Of a DNA stretch of 9,774 nucleotides, positions 1 through 5,736 are shown one piece after another. Position 1 is the first letter of the stretch; each line of letters starts with the position of its first letter. A model generated the notes under the pieces. It searched no databases and was not told the DNA's origin. It worked only from the letters and a program-made list of their open reading frames with translations. The DNA comes from JBOGEB01 sp050743125. GTDB taxonomy: Bacteria; Actinomycetota; Nitriliruptoria; Euzebyales; Egibacteraceae. Location of the stretch: contig JBOGEB010000166.1 of the NCBI GenBank assembly GCA_050743125.1, forward strand, positions 1 through 9,774, written 5' to 3'. The position numbers and the translations under genes were made by a program.

Positions 1-76
1 CCCGTGCGCGCCGCCCGTGCGAGCCGCCCGTGCGAGCCGCCCGTGCGAGCCGCCCGTGCGCGCCGCCCGTGCGCGG
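1..76. repeat. 13-bp tandem repeat (minisatellite), cut by the window edge
   Basis: About 5.8 head-to-tail copies of a 13-bp unit, CCCGTGCGAGCCG or CCCGTGCGCGCCG; only the tenth base (a or c) differs between the full copies. It starts at the first base of the window, so the array probably extends further left. It ends seven bases before the ligase stop codon, so it lies in the 3' flank of that gene. Thirteen is not a multiple of three and all frames are open, so a coding role is not indicated. There are no spacers, so it is not CRISPR. Confidence 0.9.
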
Positions 77-82
77 AGCGGG

Positions 83-1102
83 TCAGGTGGCGACCACGTC
101 GGCGAAGTCCGGGCCGGAGGGGCGTTCGAGCTGGTCGAGGGTGCACTGCTCTGGGTCCTTGTCGGGGCGCCAGCGCTCGAAGCGGGTGGCGTGGCGGAAG
201 CGCTCACCGGTGAGCTGGTCGTAGCTGACCTCGCAGACCAGCTCGGGGCGGACCGGGATCCAGCTCAGGTCCTTGCCGGCGGACCAGCGGCTGGGGGCAC
301 CGGGGTGGCGGGCGTCCTCGCCGAAGCTGGAGTCCTGCGCCAGTGGTCGCAGCCGCTCCAGCAACGCCGCGCGGTCGGCGGCGCCGAAGCCGGAGCAGTG
401 GCCGATGAAGTGGAGCTGCCCGGCGGGGTTGGCGAGCCCGAGCAGCAGCGAGCCGACCTTGTCGCCGTCCTTGTGGACCCGGTACCCGCCGACGACCACG
501 TCGACCGTGCGGCGGTGCTTCACCTTCACCATCGCCCGCTCACCCTCGAGGTAGCCGCCGTCGAGGCGCTTGGCGACGATGCCGTCGCAGCCGGCCGACT
601 CGAACTCGGTGAACCAGCGCGCGGCCTCGGCGACGTCGGTGGTCGAGGGTGTGAGGTGCCACACGTCGGGCAGCGTGGCAGCCAACGCTGCGAGCCGCTC
701 CCGGCGCTCGGCGAACGGCCGGCCACGAAGGTCCTCGCCATCTCGCGCCAGCAGGTCGAAGGCGACGAGCTCGGCGGGGGTCTCTACGGCGAGCTTCGCG
801 ATCCGGCTGGCGGCGGGGTGGATGCGGTTCTGGAGCGCGTCGAAGTCGGTCGCTCCGCCGGCCACGACGACGACCTCGCCGTCGATGACCGCACCGGCTG
901 GCAGCGCCGCGAGCGCGGGCCCCAGCTCGGGGAAGTAGCGGAGCAGGGGCCGTTGGTTGCGGCTGTCTAAACGCTCCAGCCCACCCCAGGCGACCGCGCG
1001 GAACCCGTCCCACTTGGGCTCGTACGCCCAGCCGGGCTCCTCTGGCAGCGCGTCGCGCACCCGCGCCTCCATCGGCGTGACCGGCGGGTCGAACGGGATC
1101 AC
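83..1102 (-). CDS. ligC: ATP-dependent DNA ligase, LigC-like
   Basis: This 339-aa protein should seal nicks in DNA through a lysyl-AMP intermediate. In order it has motif I EPKWDGFR (residues 28-35, adenylated Lys30), IDGEVVV (73-79), AFDLLA (114-119), motif IV DGIVAKR (173-179) and motif V VKVK (192-195). An OB-fold segment follows, ending with a RFERWRPDKDP stretch as in LigC/LigD ligase domains. The length fits stand-alone LigC (about 340-360 aa); there are no LigD polymerase or phosphoesterase domains. The GTG start at 1102 is chosen because it gives a 4-bp GTGA overlap with the upstream dehydrogenase stop and the N-terminal run PFDPPVTPMEAR, which is typical of the family. An internal ATG (Met11) is possible but less likely. 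It is probably co-transcribed with the dehydrogenase. A divergent flap-nuclease gene nearby supports a repair role. The symbol is by family resemblance. Confidence 0.93.
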   Translation of the reverse strand: MIPFDPPVTPMEARVRDALPEEPGWAYEPKWDGFRAVAWGGLERLDSRNQRPLLRYFPELGPALAALPAGAVIDGEVVVVAGGATDFDALQNRIHPAASRIAKLAVETPAELVAFDLLARDGEDLRGRPFAERRERLAALAATLPDVWHLTPSTTDVAEAARWFTEFESAGCDGIVAKRLDGGYLEGERAMVKVKHRRTVDVVVGGYRVHKDGDKVGSLLLGLANPAGQLHFIGHCSGFGAADRAALLERLRPLAQDSSFGEDARHPGAPSRWSAGKDLSWIPVRPELVCEVSYDQLTGERFRHATRFERWRPDKDPEQCTLDQLERPSGPDFADVVAT

Positions 1103-1830
1103 GCCAAGTCCCGAAGGTCGACGATCGCGCCGGAGTCCAGATCGCGGTCGAGCAGCCCCCAGATGCCCTGCGCGGCGTCCTCGGGGTCGCATAGCTGGCC
1201 GGACTCGTAGAGGTCGACGAACTTGCCGACCGCCGGAAAATCGTGGGGATCCGTCGCCCGGATCCGCTCCTGCATCGGCGTGGCGACGACGCCGGGCGCG
1301 ACGGCCACCACGCGGCAGCCGTTCGGCCGCCGCCGCTGCTCGGCGCCCACCACGCGCACCCACTGGTCGACGGCGGCCTTGCCGGCGCAGTAGCTCGACC
1401 AGCCCTCGTAGGGCGCCGTCGCCGCGCCCGAGGTGACGAGCACGAGATGCGTCTGCAGGTCCAGCCCCGCGACGGCGGCGAGGAACGCGTGGCCCAGGGC
1501 CTGCGGCGCGGCGGCGTTCAGCAGGACGTTGCGCCGGTAAGCGGCGGAGTCGACCGCGCCGGCGAACCCGATCGGCTCCAGCGTCCCGGCGCAGTGCACG
1601 AAGACCGCCCGAGTGCCGGAGAACGTGCCGAGCACCGCGAGCAGGTGCGCCTCGACGGCCGCCCACGACGCGGGGTCGGCGAGGTCAGCGGGCAGATGCT
1701 CGACGCCGCGCGCGCCGCCGGAGCGGGAGACGTCGAGCACGCGAGCGCCGGCGAACGGCACCGTCTCGGCCAGCGCCGCCCCGATGCCCGACGACGCCCC
1801 GGTGATCCACACGATCGTGTCAGTAGCCAT
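1099..1830 (-). CDS. Short-chain dehydrogenase/reductase (SDR), sepiapterin/benzil reductase-like
   Basis: A 243-aa classical SDR, expected to be an NAD(P)H-dependent cytosolic oxidoreductase. Visible hallmarks are the Rossmann glycine motif TGASSGIG (10-17), VHCAG (78-82, in place of the usual NNAG), Asn107, catalytic Ser134 in VTSGAA, Tyr147-x3-Lys151 in SSYCAGK, and APGVVATPM (178-186). The His-Cys replacing Asn-Asn in the NNAG motif occurs in the sepiapterin-reductase and benzil-reductase branch, but the substrate cannot be read from sequence. The ATG at 1830 has no Shine-Dalgarno; a TACGAT box ends 6 nt before it, so leaderless expression is likely. The stop overlaps the ligase GTG by 4 bp, suggesting translational coupling. 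Nothing ties the enzyme to DNA repair apart from this arrangement. Confidence 0.92.
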   Translation of the reverse strand: MATDTIVWITGASSGIGAALAETVPFAGARVLDVSRSGGARGVEHLPADLADPASWAAVEAHLLAVLGTFSGTRAVFVHCAGTLEPIGFAGAVDSAAYRRNVLLNAAAPQALGHAFLAAVAGLDLQTHLVLVTSGAATAPYEGWSSYCAGKAAVDQWVRVVGAEQRRRPNGCRVVAVAPGVVATPMQERIRATDPHDFPAVGKFVDLYESGQLCDPEDAAQGIWGLLDRDLDSGAIVDLRDLA

Positions 1831-1842
1831 GCCTGCATCGTA
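1831..1842 (-). promoter_or_regulatory. Putative -10 box for a leaderless SDR-ligase mRNA
   Basis: On the minus strand TACGAT (1842 down to 1837) matches TANNNT and is followed by 6 nt before the ATG at 1830. No Shine-Dalgarno is present. The box overlaps the plus-strand -10 by two bases, so RNA polymerase probably cannot occupy both promoters at once. This is a pattern-based inference. Confidence 0.45.
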
Positions 1843-1853
1843 GGCTCACCGCG
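1841..1853 (+). promoter_or_regulatory. Putative -10 box for a leaderless exonuclease mRNA
   Basis: TAGGCT (1841-1846) fits the actinobacterial TANNNT -10 pattern and is followed by 7 nt before the ATG at 1854, putting the expected transcription start at or next to the A of the start codon. No Shine-Dalgarno sequence precedes the ATG and no clear -35 is visible. It shares bases 1841-1842 with the opposite-strand box. Confidence 0.45.
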
Positions 1854-2714
1854 ATGGCCTACCGGCTGCTGCTTGACACGTCGAGCCTCGCCTACCGGGC
1901 GTTCTTCGCGCTGCCCGTGAGCATCACCGCGCCCGACGGGCAGCCGGTGAACGCGGTGCGCGGCTACCTGGACATGACCGCCCGCCTCGTGGCCGACCTG
2001 CGCCCCGACCGGGTGCTCCACGTGTTCGACGACGACTGGCGCCCTGCTCCCCGAGTGGCCGCGTACGCGGGCTACAAGGCCGCCCGCGCGCCCGACCCAG
2101 ACGGGCTGCCCGCCCAGTTCGACCTGCTCCGGCGGGTGCTCGGCGCGCTCGGCCAGCCGGTCGTGGCCGCGCCCGGCTGGGAGGCCGACGACGCGATCGG
2201 GACGCTGTGCGCCCAGGTGGCGCCCGGCGACCGCGCCGACATCGTCACCGGCGACCGCGACCTGCTGCAGCTGGTCCGGGAGGGGTCGGTGCGCGTGCTG
2301 TTCACCGTGAAGGGCGTGAAGCAGCTCGCCTGCCTCGACGAGGCTGGAGTGCGGGCCAAGTACGGGGTCCCGCCGTCGCGGTACGCCGACTTCGCGACCC
2401 TGCGCGGCGACCCGTCCGACGGGCTGCCCGGCGTGAGGGGAGTGGGGGACAAGACTGCGGCTGTCCTGGTCAACCGTTACGACACCCTTGAGGCGCTCGC
2501 CGCCGATGCCGGCGCGCACCCCCCGCGCCTGGCCGCCGCGCTGCGCGACGCCGCCGAGTACCTCGCCGCCATGCGTCAGGTCGTGCCGGTCCGCACCGAC
2601 GTCGAGCTCGTGGCCGAGGAGGGCGTGCGCGACGACGCGCGGCTGGAGGCGCTGCAGGCCGCCCACAACCTCTCCGGCCCGATCCGCCGGCTCCGTGAGG
2701 CGCTCGATGCGTAG
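1854..2714 (+). CDS. 5'-3' exonuclease / flap endonuclease (FEN-type, Rv2090-like)
   Basis: This 286-aa protein resembles the stand-alone 5'-nuclease of actinobacteria (Rv2090 type), related to the N-terminal nuclease domain of DNA polymerase I. It should cleave 5' flaps or resect 5' ends using two metal ions. The acidic residues of the PIN-like fold are visible: Asp8 in LLLDTSS, FDDDW (58-62), EADD (110-113) and TGDRD (132-136). The YAGYKAAR arch segment is at 71-78. The helix-3-turn-helix DNA-binding motif GDPSDGLPGVRGVGDKTA spans 185-202. No polymerase domain follows. The ATG at 1854 lies 7 nt after a -10-like box and begins directly with the first beta strand, so no N-terminal extension is needed. 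The end overlaps a small ORF by 8 bp. A ligase gene sits just across the divergent promoter, which suits flap removal followed by sealing. Confidence 0.93.
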   Translation: MAYRLLLDTSSLAYRAFFALPVSITAPDGQPVNAVRGYLDMTARLVADLRPDRVLHVFDDDWRPAPRVAAYAGYKAARAPDPDGLPAQFDLLRRVLGALGQPVVAAPGWEADDAIGTLCAQVAPGDRADIVTGDRDLLQLVREGSVRVLFTVKGVKQLACLDEAGVRAKYGVPPSRYADFATLRGDPSDGLPGVRGVGDKTAAVLVNRYDTLEALAADAGAHPPRLAAALRDAAEYLAAMRQVVPVRTDVELVAEEGVRDDARLEALQAAHNLSGPIRRLREALDA

Positions 2715-2790
2715 CCGGGCCGCCGAACTCAGGCTGCCGGTGGCCGCGACCGCCGCGAACCGCCTGGCCGAGGAGGCCCAACAGCGGTGA
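2707..2790 (+). CDS. Possible 27-aa bridging small ORF
   Basis: The ATG at 2707 lies inside the end of the exonuclease gene (8-bp overlap with its stop at 2712-2714). The frame ends at TGA 2788-2790, which forms a GTGA overlap with the next gene. GAGG (2697-2700) lies 6 nt before the ATG. The predicted peptide starts MRSRAAELRLPV, is rich in Ala, Arg and Glu, and may form one amphipathic helix. It matches no family I recognise. It may be a coupling minicistron that carries ribosomes across the 72-bp gap rather than a functional protein. Chance is a real alternative, because short open frames are common at this GC. Confidence 0.3.
   Translation: MRSRAAELRLPVAATAANRLAEEAQQR
2771..2776 (+). promoter_or_regulatory. 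Shine-Dalgarno for the 143-aa protein
   Basis: AGGAGG lies 10 nt upstream of the GTG at 2787. It is a full-consensus ribosome site and supports GTG 2787 as the start. It lies within the possible 27-aa ORF. Confidence 0.65.
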
Positions 2791-3218
2791 ACCTCGAGCA
2801 GCTCCTCGTGGTCTGTCAGGAGGCTGCCCGAGACCTCGTCGCCCGGTCACCGCGGCCGGTGCCCGCCACCGTGATCCTCCCCCTGCCGGGAGCCACCCGG
2901 GTCACGACGTTGCCCGACTTCCCTGACGACGACTCGGGCCGGCTCGACCTGCTCGCGCGGTTCGCCGCCGACGTGATGCGGCCGGCGAACGCGCCGTGTT
3001 ACGGCTTCCTCGCGGAGGCCACGCTCATGGTTGTCGGTGAGCCGGCGGACGTCCTCGTCTGCGCGTACGGGGCGCGTCGCCGCGGGGCCTGTGTCACGGC
3101 GGCGCCACTGACCCCAGAAGGGCTCGGCGAGTTCATCCGGCCGGAGCCGCTCGACGAGGCCGCCCTGCCCTACCTGCGGCCCCTCCAGCGCGCGGTCGAC
3201 GCTGCGGTGCCTGGTTGA
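2787..3218 (+). CDS. Hypothetical protein, 143 aa, downstream of the exonuclease
   Basis: I do not recognise this family. It is a 143-aa soluble protein with no signal peptide or membrane segment. It opens with a helix-like stretch (NLEQLLVVCQEAARDLVARS), then strand-like PATVILPLP (26-34) and TLPDFPDDDSGRLDLLARFA (41-60). A second strand pair follows, around CYGFLAEATLMVVGEPADVLVCAYGARR. The alternation suggests a small alpha/beta fold, with acidic residues in the DFPDDD loop. The GTG start at 2787 has an AGGAGG Shine-Dalgarno at 10 nt and overlaps the preceding small ORF by GTGA. It is probably co-transcribed with the exonuclease and may be a partner in the same process, but nothing in the sequence proves that. 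Confidence 0.75.
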   Translation: MNLEQLLVVCQEAARDLVARSPRPVPATVILPLPGATRVTTLPDFPDDDSGRLDLLARFAADVMRPANAPCYGFLAEATLMVVGEPADVLVCAYGARRRGACVTAAPLTPEGLGEFIRPEPLDEAALPYLRPLQRAVDAAVPG

Positions 3219-3434
3219 CGGGTCCCGGTGATCAGCAGCAGCGCGACCTTCACCGTGGCGCATCAGCTCAGGTGCGCTGCCCGGATCCTCGCCTGGTCCG
3301 TGTCCGGACACACACCGAGGACCTCGAAGCGATCGGGGAACAGCATGGCCAGGTATCAGGTATAGGGGAGGCGAGCATCCCCTGATTCGGTTAACCTCTC
3401 CTCAGGACACGACACGAGTAGTAAGGAGCATGGA
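3219..3434. other. Intergenic region before the cupredoxin lipoprotein, with short dyads
   Basis: This 216-bp gap shows no convincing gene. It holds a perfect 12-bp palindrome GTGTCCGGACAC (3300-3311), a 7-bp tandem duplication CAGGTAT (3350-3356 and 3357-3363), a 6-bp hairpin AGGGGA/TCCCCT (3364-3369 and 3378-3383) and an 8-bp palindrome GGTTAACC (3389-3396). The last three crowd into the 75 bp before the start codon, where a promoter must lie. TAACCT (3392-3397) is a possible -10, but no good -35 accompanies it. No U-rich terminator follows the 143-aa gene. Confidence 0.4.
3423..3428 (+). promoter_or_regulatory. Shine-Dalgarno for the cupredoxin lipoprotein
   Basis: AAGGAG lies 6 nt before ATG 3435 and decides between three nearby ATGs: 3430 runs into a stop after two codons, 3435 is ideally spaced, and 3447 is too far away. 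Confidence 0.8.
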
Positions 3435-4031
3435 ATGAGGAAGGGCATGCGGGTGCAACTCACAGCTGCGGTCGCGCTGATCCTGCTGATGGCGGTGGCG
3501 TGCGGCAGAGACGACGGCGCGGGAGTGCGCACGATCGACGGGGGGACAGGTGCGGCCAGCGGGCCCGGAACGGCCAGCGGGCCCGGAACGGCCAGCGTGC
3601 CGAGAACGGACAGCGCGCCTGGAGCGAGTGGCCCGGCGTCGGGCCCCGGGGCTGCGGCCCTCGATCCGGCGAAGGCCGACACAAGGGTGAGCGTCACGCT
3701 GCGCGAGTGGACGGTCACGCCGCAGCCCGTCGAGGTGAAGGCGGGCTTGATCGCGTTCGACGTGAAGAACGAGGGCGGGGCCCTGCACGAGGTCGTCGTC
3801 CTTCGGGCCGCTGGCGCACAGGCCCTGTCGGTCAAGCCGGACGGTGCGGCCGACGAGGACAAGCTGCCCACTGGGGACGCGATCGGCGAGGTCGAGGTCG
3901 AGGTCGGCAAGACGGGGGCCGTGGCGTTCCAGCTGACCCCGGGCGACTACGTCCTCATCTGCAACATCGTTGACGACACCGGCACCGCGCACTTCAAGGA
4001 AGGCATGCACGCGCCGCTCAAGGTGACCTGA
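3435..4031 (+). CDS. Cupredoxin-domain lipoprotein (probable blue-copper protein)
   Basis: A 198-aa exported protein. It has a basic start (MRKGMR), a hydrophobic core (residues 9-22) and a lipobox-like AVAC with Cys23, so it is probably anchored to the outer face of the membrane. A flexible Gly/Ser/Pro/Ala linker (about 25-75) contains hexapeptide repeats of the TASGPG type. The cupredoxin domain (about 82-198) carries a likely type 1 copper site: His118 in LHEVVV, then Cys176 (LICNIV), His186 and Met191 near the C-terminus. The predicted role is electron transfer or copper handling. The Cys-to-His gap of nine residues is longer than the 2-5 usual in plastocyanin-like or sulfocyanin-like proteins, so the loop may be remodelled. 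The gene appears monocistronic and converges on the membrane glycosyltransferase, with their 3' ends overlapping by 14 bp. Confidence 0.87.
   Translation: MRKGMRVQLTAAVALILLMAVACGRDDGAGVRTIDGGTGAASGPGTASGPGTASVPRTDSAPGASGPASGPGAAALDPAKADTRVSVTLREWTVTPQPVEVKAGLIAFDVKNEGGALHEVVVLRAAGAQALSVKPDGAADEDKLPTGDAIGEVEVEVGKTGAVAFQLTPGDYVLICNIVDDTGTAHFKEGMHAPLKVT
3553..3624 (+). repeat. 18-bp in-frame tandem repeat in the lipoprotein linker
   Basis: Four 18-bp units: 3553-3570 and 3571-3588 are identical (CGGCCAGCGGGCCCGGAA), 3589-3606 differs at a few bases, and 3607-3624 has decayed further. They encode hexapeptides such as TASGPG in the linker between lipid anchor and cupredoxin domain. A length that is a multiple of three allows copy-number change without breaking the frame. 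The two identical copies suggest a recent duplication. Confidence 0.85.
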
Positions 4032-5538
4032 CCCCGATCCCCTCACGGCGCCAACCCAGCGTGAGCAGGCCGAGCAGCAGGCCAACCCACAGCCAGTGGA
4101 GTGGCCAGGTCCACACGCTCGGTGCGACGTAGTCGGGGAGCGCCCACCGCCACGCGCGGTAGATCGGGTTCGCGGTGTCGAACCAGTCGATGATCAGCCT
4201 GAGCGGGCCGACGCTCGTCTCGACGGCGAGCCAGAGGTAGCTGGCGACCCCGAGCAGGCCGAGGGCGGTGAGCAGGCGCACCGCCCTCAGCCGCCCGGCC
4301 CACCAGGCGATGACGACGACCGCGGGGCCGAGGATCACGACGACCTGTCGGCCGGGTGCCCAGTAGCCCTGAGCGGTCAGCGCGAGGAACGTCGCGTTCA
4401 GCCACCCGACCGCGATGGTGGCGGCCAGGACGTGCCACCCGGCCGGGCGGGCGCGCACGAGCGCGCCGAGCGCCGGGACCACGAGCAGCCACGCCGGCTG
4501 CCACGCCGCGATGCCGAACTTGCGGCCCACGAGCAGCCCTGCCAGCCGCTGGCTGCGGGCGACGTAGTTGGGCTGGAGCCCGAACACCCGTCCGACGGCG
4601 AACCCGCCCTCGGCGTAGAAGAAGTCGCCTGCCGCGTAGGGCGTCCATCCGGTGTAGACCGCCTTGTGGATCGCCAGGAAGGCGACCCCCGCGACAGCGA
4701 GCCCGCCCGCGAGCCCCACGGCCACCCAGCGAGATCCCCGCCCGCCGGCGGCGGTCTCGCGGTCGCCCTGCCGGCCCGGCGTTCGCCATAACCGGACGAG
4801 GCCGAGCAGCGCAAGGACGGCCGCGACCGGCGTGTACTTCACCGCAAGCCACGGCAGCGCGATCACCGCGGCGCCGAGCGCCCACACGCCGCCGCGGCGG
4901 AGCGGCCCGGTGAGCGCCCCGACGGCGACGACGACCGCGAGCGCGGCGGGCAGCTCGGGGTAGACCTGGTTGCCGTACGACGCGAGCGGCATCGACGCGC
5001 CGAACACCACCGCGGCCAGGGACGCGACCCCGGCGGGCACGCCGAAGCGCCGGACCGCGACCCACGCCGTCGCCGCCCCAAGCACCCCGGCGAGGACCGC
5101 GAGCGCGAGCTTCGCGCCCAGCCACCCTCCGGCCGCCATCGGCAGGGCGAGCAGGAGCGGCAGGAGGGGGTCGTGCGGGCTCACGCGCCGGCCGTCCGGC
5201 AGCGGCTGGGTCTGCTCCGGCAGCTGCCCCTCGTGGAACGCCCGCCAGCGCTGCGCGGCCAGCTCGTCGGAGATGTCGAGGTCGCCGTCCTCGGCGATCG
5301 AGATCGCGCTGAGCAGGTACTGCGGCTCGTCCGCGACCGCGCGGGCGCCGTAGGTCCCCCGGCACCAGGCGCCTGCCGCCGCCGCGAGCGCGCAGAGCAC
5401 CCCGACCAGGAGCAGCCGACGCAGAGGGCGGTGTCGCGGAATCGCCGACGAAGGCTCACCAGGGCGTCTCACCGCTGTAAACCCAAAGACGGCCAGCGGA
5501 GCCCGGCCAGGCGCACCCGCTCTGGCCTGCCTTGACAC
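4018..5538 (-). CDS. GT-C-type integral membrane glycosyltransferase (PMT/ArnT-like)
   Basis: A polytopic membrane protein of up to 506 aa. The first membrane segment is at about 41-58, followed by a large external loop with the Asp-Glu pair DEPQY (70-74), then around ten more hydrophobic segments. The DE(P) motif just after the first membrane helix, then SPHDPLLPLLLALP (120-133) and YPELPAAL (193-200), is the layout of GT-C enzymes. These use polyprenyl-phosphate sugars at the outer face of the membrane. Acceptor and sugar are unknown. The GTG at 5538 has GGAG 10 nt upstream, but the first 22 codons include AGA, TCA, ACA and two TTT, unlike the rest of the gene. GTG 5472 (giving MRRPGEPSS) is a serious alternative. 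A long palindrome lies directly upstream. The 3' end overlaps the convergent lipoprotein gene by 14 bp. Confidence 0.83.
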   Translation of the reverse strand: MSRQARAGAPGRAPLAVFGFTAVRRPGEPSSAIPRHRPLRRLLLVGVLCALAAAAGAWCRGTYGARAVADEPQYLLSAISIAEDGDLDISDELAAQRWRAFHEGQLPEQTQPLPDGRRVSPHDPLLPLLLALPMAAGGWLGAKLALAVLAGVLGAATAWVAVRRFGVPAGVASLAAVVFGASMPLASYGNQVYPELPAALAVVVAVGALTGPLRRGGVWALGAAVIALPWLAVKYTPVAAVLALLGLVRLWRTPGRQGDRETAAGGRGSRWVAVGLAGGLAVAGVAFLAIHKAVYTGWTPYAAGDFFYAEGGFAVGRVFGLQPNYVARSQRLAGLLVGRKFGIAAWQPAWLLVVPALGALVRARPAGWHVLAATIAVGWLNATFLALTAQGYWAPGRQVVVILGPAVVVIAWWAGRLRAVRLLTALGLLGVASYLWLAVETSVGPLRLIIDWFDTANPIYRAWRWALPDYVAPSVWTWPLHWLWVGLLLGLLTLGWRREGIGVRSP

Positions 5539-5541
5539 GCG

Positions 5542-5720
5542 CTAAGTACTCCGTGGCAGAAATACGGTGACGCACCGAGAGCGGCCCTGCGCCGCGCTCG
5601 CAAGGCGCGCCGAGCGCGCATACCCGGCCGGGCGATATACGGGTAAGCGAGGCGCAACGCGGCGAGCGTGGATGCAGGGCCGCTCGAATGCCAGCGTATT
5701 TTATGCCGCGGGGTACTAAG
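5542..5720. repeat. Long imperfect palindrome (MITE-like or structured RNA)
   Basis: A 179-bp sequence folds back on itself almost throughout. The outer arms pair 5542-5565 with 5696-5720 (compare CTAAGTACTCCGTGGCA with CTTAGTACCCCGCGGCA from the other strand), both leading into AAATAC. A perfect 12-bp block GAGCGGCCCTGC (5579-5590) pairs with 5674-5685. Inner CGCTCGC and TACCCG (5621-5626, with 5640-5645) close on a 13-nt loop at 5627-5639. Scattered mismatches and small bulges interrupt the stem. AT-rich tips and a GC-rich core differ from the flanking genes. It begins 16 nt after the iron-protein stop and ends 3 nt before the GTG at 5538. It could be a miniature inverted-repeat element, a 3' mRNA stabiliser or a leader RNA. 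No transposase is present. Confidence 0.75.
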
Positions 5721-5736
5721 TGCTCCTGGGACGTCG

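Noticed and set aside
1..76. CRISPR array at the left edge
   Set aside because: The repeats are contiguous with no spacers and the unit is only 13 bp.
17..970. A 317-codon plus-strand open frame opposite the ligase
   Set aside because: The ligase motifs on the minus strand are unambiguous; this frame is a composition shadow.
1518..2666. A 382-codon minus-strand open frame across the divergent promoter
   Set aside because: It is antisense to the nuclease and out of frame with the SDR, and has no recognisable domain.
5532..5537. Perfect TTGACA -35 on the plus strand next to the palindrome
   Set aside because: No -10-like sequence occurs 16-19 bp downstream, and nothing is encoded on the plus strand there.
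5542..5726. CTAAGT (5542-5547 and 5716-5721; CTAAGTNCTCC with one mismatch) as a target-site duplication of the palindrome
   Set aside because: CTAAGT followed by AC is close to its own reverse complement, so the direct repeat may simply fall out of the inverted repeat. It is also one base off a clean junction.
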